Source: Hofstenia miamia (Eukaryota; Xenacoelomorpha; Acoela). From it: DNA of 64,000 nt. The stretch is taken from assembly GCA_004352715.1 (NCBI GenBank), contig SCFE01000030.1, positions 1,170,037-1,234,036 of the forward strand, in the 5' to 3' direction. Every line of letters begins with the position of its first letter. Positions within the stretch are counted from its first letter, which is position 1. This document shows positions 59,087 through 64,000 of this stretch, piece after piece. A program made the translations under genes and the position numbers. The notes under the pieces are model-generated. The model saw only the letters and a program-made list of their open reading frames with translations, was not told the origin of the DNA and made no database searches.

Positions 59087-60411
59087 CTGGGCTAGGCTAG
59101 GCCCAGTAACGGCCATGGGCTTCTATACTACTGGCACGGGCCGGGCATACGGGCTCTGTATGAATATTTATTGTTGCTACACGAGGATCTATATTCTTAA
59201 AATCATTTGTTTGATGTACATTAGGTCTATTCTTTATCTCTATGTATGTGTTTGATGTAATACTAACCTTCGTAGTTTATCTTAAAAATTACAAAACAGT
59301 ACATACAATATTACACATAAAATTAATTGCCTTTTTCAAATTTAAGGAATAATATTTAACTGTCATCCTCTGATATTGCATTATTCATAATATAGTACTT
59401 GTGTAAATTATATTGATCATAAGAAGCTAACTTCAAATAATGCACCGAAATTTCGAAAAATATGTATAAAAACTACATTAAAGAGAACAGATATTCAATT
59501 ACCAAGGTATACACCTTTATACTAATAGGCACATAAATGTTATTTCAAGTAATCAACAGTCATGAACATTTGTGTTTGAATTTGACCCACCTAGACTAGA
59601 GGCAAATTTCTGTATATAGGAACATTTAAAGGAGTAAAATCAACTGCATGGATTTAATCTTCATTATAGCTTGTGCAAATGTTCTCATGGATCGTAAATC
59701 GAGATTTCCTGTAAGGCATTCAGCTTTTCTTTGTACATCTTTCCTGTATTAGTTCTATGACAAGAATCTCAAACTCGCTGCAAAGAACTAACCGCCCTTG
59801 CAGTTGCGTTATAGTTTCAAGACGACACTGAAAGATACGGTAATGATCCGCAATTCCTACATTTAGTTGTGTTCCAGCAATTAAATAAGTTTTAAAATTT
59901 CCCATTTATTGAGCCTTCAGTTTCGAGGTGTTGCAGGAACAAATAAAATTCAGTGAAACATTTGGAATCTGTGACATTCGTGCGTGAAATACGATGGAGT
60001 ATGCGAGCTATCATGGAAATATATGTTAAAGAAAGCTGTGTCCAAACATGCGTAAAAATTTGCTTTATACCTTAGGCATATAAATTCTAGCCCTCATTAT
60101 GGTTATGATGTTTGTGGATTAATTTGCTCAAAACGAGACTTAATTATGATTTAAAAGTTATAAGATTAAACCTTTCAATGATTTCAACAAAAAACTTAGT
60201 TTTTTATTGATGTAAACTTCATTGATGGCTATGATATTTTGATTATGTTTCTATTTAATAGCACAGCTAAAAGTTTTCTTGTTAGCATCAAGCAATTTTA
60301 GTCAAATAACATTTAGCTACGGACAAAGCGGGCTGAGGATAAGGGCACGGTAAGCCAACGGGCCTATTTTCATTGGTTCAGGCTACGGACCGGGCACGGG
60401 CCCTACCCTAT
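59087..60411. mobile_element. hAT-type MITE with perfect 8-bp TSD (1.3 kb)
   Basis: Perfect 8-bp duplication ACGATAAG at 59079-59086 and 60412-60419. Ends: left CTGGGCTAGGCTAGGCCC, right in reverse ATAGGGTAGGGCCCGTG. Both subterminal regions are GC-rich with GGGC/CGGGCACGGGCC motifs (59087-59155, 60320-60410), while the middle is AT-rich. The 61-codon minus frame at 59720-59905 inside is not recognised. No transposase seen, hence non-autonomous. Confidence 0.65.
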
Positions 60412-60419
60412 ACGATAAG

Positions 60420-61470
60420 AAAAAACATTTTTTCAAACAATATATTTCTCCACACTACTTATAGGCTGCAGACGTATTTAGATAACAATGAAACAAAGTG
60501 GAAAAACTATTTAAAATTTAGTTAACATCTGAATGTTGCTTTCAATTTGATTGGATAAATTGTTTCATTATTTGAAGTGACGATGATATTGATTATTGCC
60601 TACTAAATATACTTTAATAATTAGCACCTGTTTTTCCCACATGAACAGTTTGGAGGTAATTGATCTAAACTATGCTGCATAATCATACGTTTGTTTTTTC
60701 AATAGAAATGATATTTAAAAATCACAAGATCGCATACTGAACTTATAAGCAATGATGAGAAAACGAGAAATAGTAAGTTGCTATCAAACCATTAATTTTA
60801 TCCTGATTACACGTGGCATAACACATGCAGGACTTGTTTTTTGACTAGAGTTACTTAATCCTCTAAAAACAATTACTGTCTGTATGAATCAATCATGTTT
60901 CAGGACATTATAATAGATTTTGTTTGTTTTTTTGTGAGCATTCTTAAAATGATTTGCTATCATTAGTGTATAAATTCATTATTTAAAATAAATGAAAAAA
61001 ATTTAGAAAATTGAACTAAGTGTTTAAAATTCATGTTCTATCGTTGTTCAGTTTTTTGTAACTGAATAAGATATATATTTTTACTCGCATCAATGCCACA
61101 GACTATCATGAAATCATCATGATTTTTCTAACAGTAAAATTGCATTTTAAACCAGTAAAATAATCCTTGAATCGAAATTAATGTGAGCATAATATGATAC
61201 TGTGGATTTATCTACTCAATGTATTGCCTTAGTTTTGTTTCCGTAGTAAAATGATAAAGCCTAATCCCAATATAACCAATAACATTACATACGCTAAATG
61301 CCATGAAGTCAAATTTGATCTCACCTGAAATTTTCAATAAAGGTTTAGCAATTAAGTAAAAAAAATGGCCACATTATAAACACATTTTTGATAACAAACG
61401 AAAAAAAAATAGAGGCTTATAAAATATTTTTGAAAATATAATTGTCTCAGCTTGTAACCTGGTGGTAAAT
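60420..61470. other. AT-rich DNA, no gene recognised
   Basis: May begin with the remainder of the split RT relic; nothing readable. Confidence 0.45.
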
Positions 61471-61893
61471 TTATTTGACAAATTTGATATGCAGAGCGTG
61501 CCACACAGATAAACGTCTTGAAACTGGATCCATTAAACGGACTCTAACTTCTTGAGTTATTTTGAGTTGTAATTCAAGGATGTAACTCTTTAATTCTTTC
61601 AGATTTGTGGGATCTTTTTTCTCGACAAAATCCTTCAGAATCTGCCACACGTTCTCTATGGGTACTAGATCTGGCGAATTCGGTGGCCATTGCATAACTT
61701 GAATATTATAATTGGTAAAAAATTCTTTTGTCGATTTTGAGGTATGAGGGGTTGCTCCATCTTGTTCTAAGATACATAAATCGGGATGTAATCAGATTGC
61801 GTATGGTACAAATTCCTCGAGTATTTGGCAATATTTTGAACTGTTAATTGTACCAATGCCATCTAGTAACTTTAGATAATGATAGTCCAACTT
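61471..61893 (-). pseudogene. Tc1-type (DD34E) transposase C-terminal half
   Basis: Minus strand reads YLKLLDGIGTINSSKYCQIL, EEFVPYAI, a stop (near 61793), LHPDLCILEQDGATPHTSKS, TKEFFTNYNIQVMQWPPNSP, DLVPIENVWQILKDFVEKKD and on to HALHIKFVK and a stop. The second Asp (QDGATPH) and the Glu of PIENVW are both present, 34 residues apart, the DD34E spacing of Tc1. The N-terminal DNA-binding half and first Asp are missing and one stop interrupts it. It is a different Tc1 lineage from 30101-31130. Confidence 0.75.
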
Positions 61894-63949
61894 TGAAAAG
61901 TTGCTACTTTTTTTACTTGAACCATATATTAAACAGGGCTTAATTTATTAGACAACTAAAATTTTAGAACAATGTCGATAGTTCGATCACAGGCCTGTTT
62001 TACATTACCAAGTAGTTGACAATGGTGAAATTATTTGTATATATATGTTCATAATTGCGATGTATACAAGCATTTTTTACTAAGCATTTTTTCATATCAT
62101 TTAATGATGAAAAATTATGACAGTAATTATACATGTCATCTGGCTTCTGCCACTGTGTAATAATAATTTCTCAATCGATTGTAGGAGAGGTGAGGGTTTC
62201 TTGTAGATTTAATATCAACATAAGCATATCTTAGGTCAGTCCCGATTCAAGACCTAGAAGTGTATAGGTTGAAGCAACTAGGAAGTTTTTTGTTATAGTA
62301 ATTGTATAACTAGGTCATTCACTAAAAGATGAAAACACTCAAGAAGTGTTGAAAGAAATCTATCAAGTATTTTGATGAAGTGAATAATGATTAATTTTAG
62401 TAAGTTCACTGACATTTACAAAGTTAATTGTTTATGAACTATCATTTTAAGCAGCGAAGAAATGCAAATTTGCATTTTTCAATTTTAGTGAAACACATCC
62501 ACTGATGAACACTTGAAACATAATTTTAATTGCTAAAATTTTAGCATAGTAGCTTCATTTCAAAATATTCAATTTATTCCTGCAATTATTGAAATTACTC
62601 TTTTTTTCAAAAAATTGGTTGAATATGTTAACAAAAATGGTAGCTTAACTGCCACTAATAATATGTCTAAATTTTAAAAGCCATGGTATGTACAAAACAC
62701 AGGCCGCAATCCGCTTGTATTTTCAAATAATAAAAGACAGCGATTTAATCTTTTTCCACTGATTAGCATTCATTTAAGATGATCTGGTGTAATATAAAAC
62801 CATAAAGTAGAACAGTAAGGGATATTTTTAATTAAGTTTTTTAATTAAAAAATGACGCTACTAACAATTTTCAGAATGTGTACTTTAAACCTAATCAAAG
62901 TCGCTCTCTCAACTGGAAAATATTAAAAACGAAAATTAAGAAATAAATGATAATCAACAAGAAAAGCAATTGAAAAGCGCGCACCTTAGCAATGTTGTGA
63001 TGTCCATCTTAACCTATTATTGGTATTCTTACGCTCATCGTTTCATCGTTACATGTTGACGTCGATTTACGCGTGACTTTTTGTGAGTTAAATATTCTTT
63101 ATAGTTCCACGTTGAGTTGACGTCGGTTAATGTCAGACCATCACTTACAGTTCTGAAATTTTCAATTGAGATTCGTAAACAATTTCAATCAATGAATGAA
63201 ATACTACTTGTGGGAAATTACAACTAATAATGCATTCTTTTAAAAACTTGATTGGTGTGGTAAAGTTTGATGAAGAAATATTTTCTTACTGCAAACTCGC
63301 CCATAATATAAAAATGCAAAAAATGCATATTGGAAAATTAAATCAAAAGCGAATTACTCCATAGCTTTCAATTTTGAGCACCTTTGAGACTCACATTTTG
63401 AGATCTGATTCCCTTCTATATACTAATCCTGATGATTTCCAACATCGTAGTAATTCTCCCGTTCCCAAACATCAATTTATGAATGCATTTATAGTATTAA
63501 CACTAGAATTGCGATTACTCCTTGCAAATCAATTGCCATTTTAATGTAGTTCCGGAGTGAAATTGAAGAGCCTAAGATAAATTAAACATTAATCAAGATG
63601 AATATTAGATATTTGAAAGCAATTTTTGCTTCGGGTAAAATACTAAATTTGTCTCTTTCTTATGCAGGTATCAGGTGGTCATTCAATTCCCGGTTTATTT
63701 TATAAATGAAAAATGAAATTAATAAAATGAGCACTTTACATTTTGTTCTAAAAATTTCATTTAGCATTTTTTTGATTTTAAACCTTTTCAAAATTCCTAC
63801 AAAATGAAAAATTGAAAATACAGAACTAAAAGCACCTACAACACATTTGATAAAGTCGTTGAACATCTTGCATCTAGTTCAGAAAAAATAGAATTTAATG
63901 AAAAAATTAAAGAGTTTAAAAATGTACTAATTTAAACGACAACTTGCAA

Positions 63950-63952
<3 letters not shown>
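61894..63952. other. AT-rich DNA, no gene recognised
   Basis: No supported frames or repeats. A short stretch near 62205-62260 faintly resembles 31822-31880. Confidence 0.45.
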
Positions 63953-63990
<38 letters not shown>

Positions 63991-64000
63991 ATATATATAT
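63953..64000. repeat. (AT)n microsatellite at window end
   Basis: AT dinucleotides with one ACATGT interruption, cut by the window edge. Confidence 0.9.

Noticed and set aside
1-64000. CRISPR arrays, operons, rRNA or tRNA genes
   Set aside because: No regularly spaced direct repeats, no closely packed bacterial-type genes and no recognisable RNA gene; the sequence is animal, TE-rich DNA.

Overview
This is a eukaryotic, almost certainly invertebrate animal, genomic window. It is strongly AT-rich, full of (AT)n microsatellites and assembly gaps, has a spliced 5' UTR with GT...AG borders, and carries relics of DNA transposons (piggyBac, Tc1, mariner, DD41D-type, hAT) and retroelements (Penelope-like, jockey/CR1-like non-LTR). 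The species cannot be fixed from the sequence. No operons, ribosome-binding sites, CRISPR, rRNA or tRNA genes were seen. No host gene can be supported with confidence, so this is intergenic, TE-dominated DNA.

Layout. 0-6.5 kb: piggyBac MITE (448-702), decayed hAT (about 985-2445), hAT-like MITE (4210-4525), Tc1 relic (4848-5033) and a DD41D-type transposase fragment running into a gap. 7.5-18.6 kb: a 2.3-kb inverted repeat (8500-10816 / 16262-18583) around a gapped spacer that holds a dead DD41D transposase and an unidentified coding-like fragment. An extra copy of part of the arm (7477-8498) is fenced by Ns. 20-25 kb: deleted mariner, hAT relic with a decayed target-site duplication (TSD), and a clear hAT MITE with a perfect 8-bp TSD. 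26.7-28.5 kb: dead non-LTR retrotransposon relic, repeated at 41.7-43.5 kb. 30.1-31.1 kb: dead Tc1 transposase.

32.3-41.6 kb and 49.2-58.5 kb: two copies of a 9.3-kb segment in direct orientation, 16.89 kb apart, each bordered by (AT)n. Each holds a 5'-truncated Penelope-like element (GIY-YIG endonuclease end plus a hammerhead-like RNA motif) and a complete 3.9-kb hAT element with terminal inverted repeats (TIRs) and AGTTA flanks. In copy 1 the hAT encodes an uninterrupted 814-residue transposase (TTF/ZMYM1-like, with DUF4371 and hAT dimerisation regions) behind a 5' UTR intron. This is the only apparently intact protein gene in the window. In copy 2 the gene is broken by a net 7-bp deletion and a 1-bp deletion.

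58.9-64 kb: non-LTR RT relic interrupted by a MITE with a perfect 8-bp TSD (ACGATAAG), a Tc1 C-terminal relic (61471-61893), and otherwise featureless AT-rich DNA. The intact hAT transposase could in principle act in trans on related short elements, but the MITEs here have different TIRs, so none can be assigned to it.
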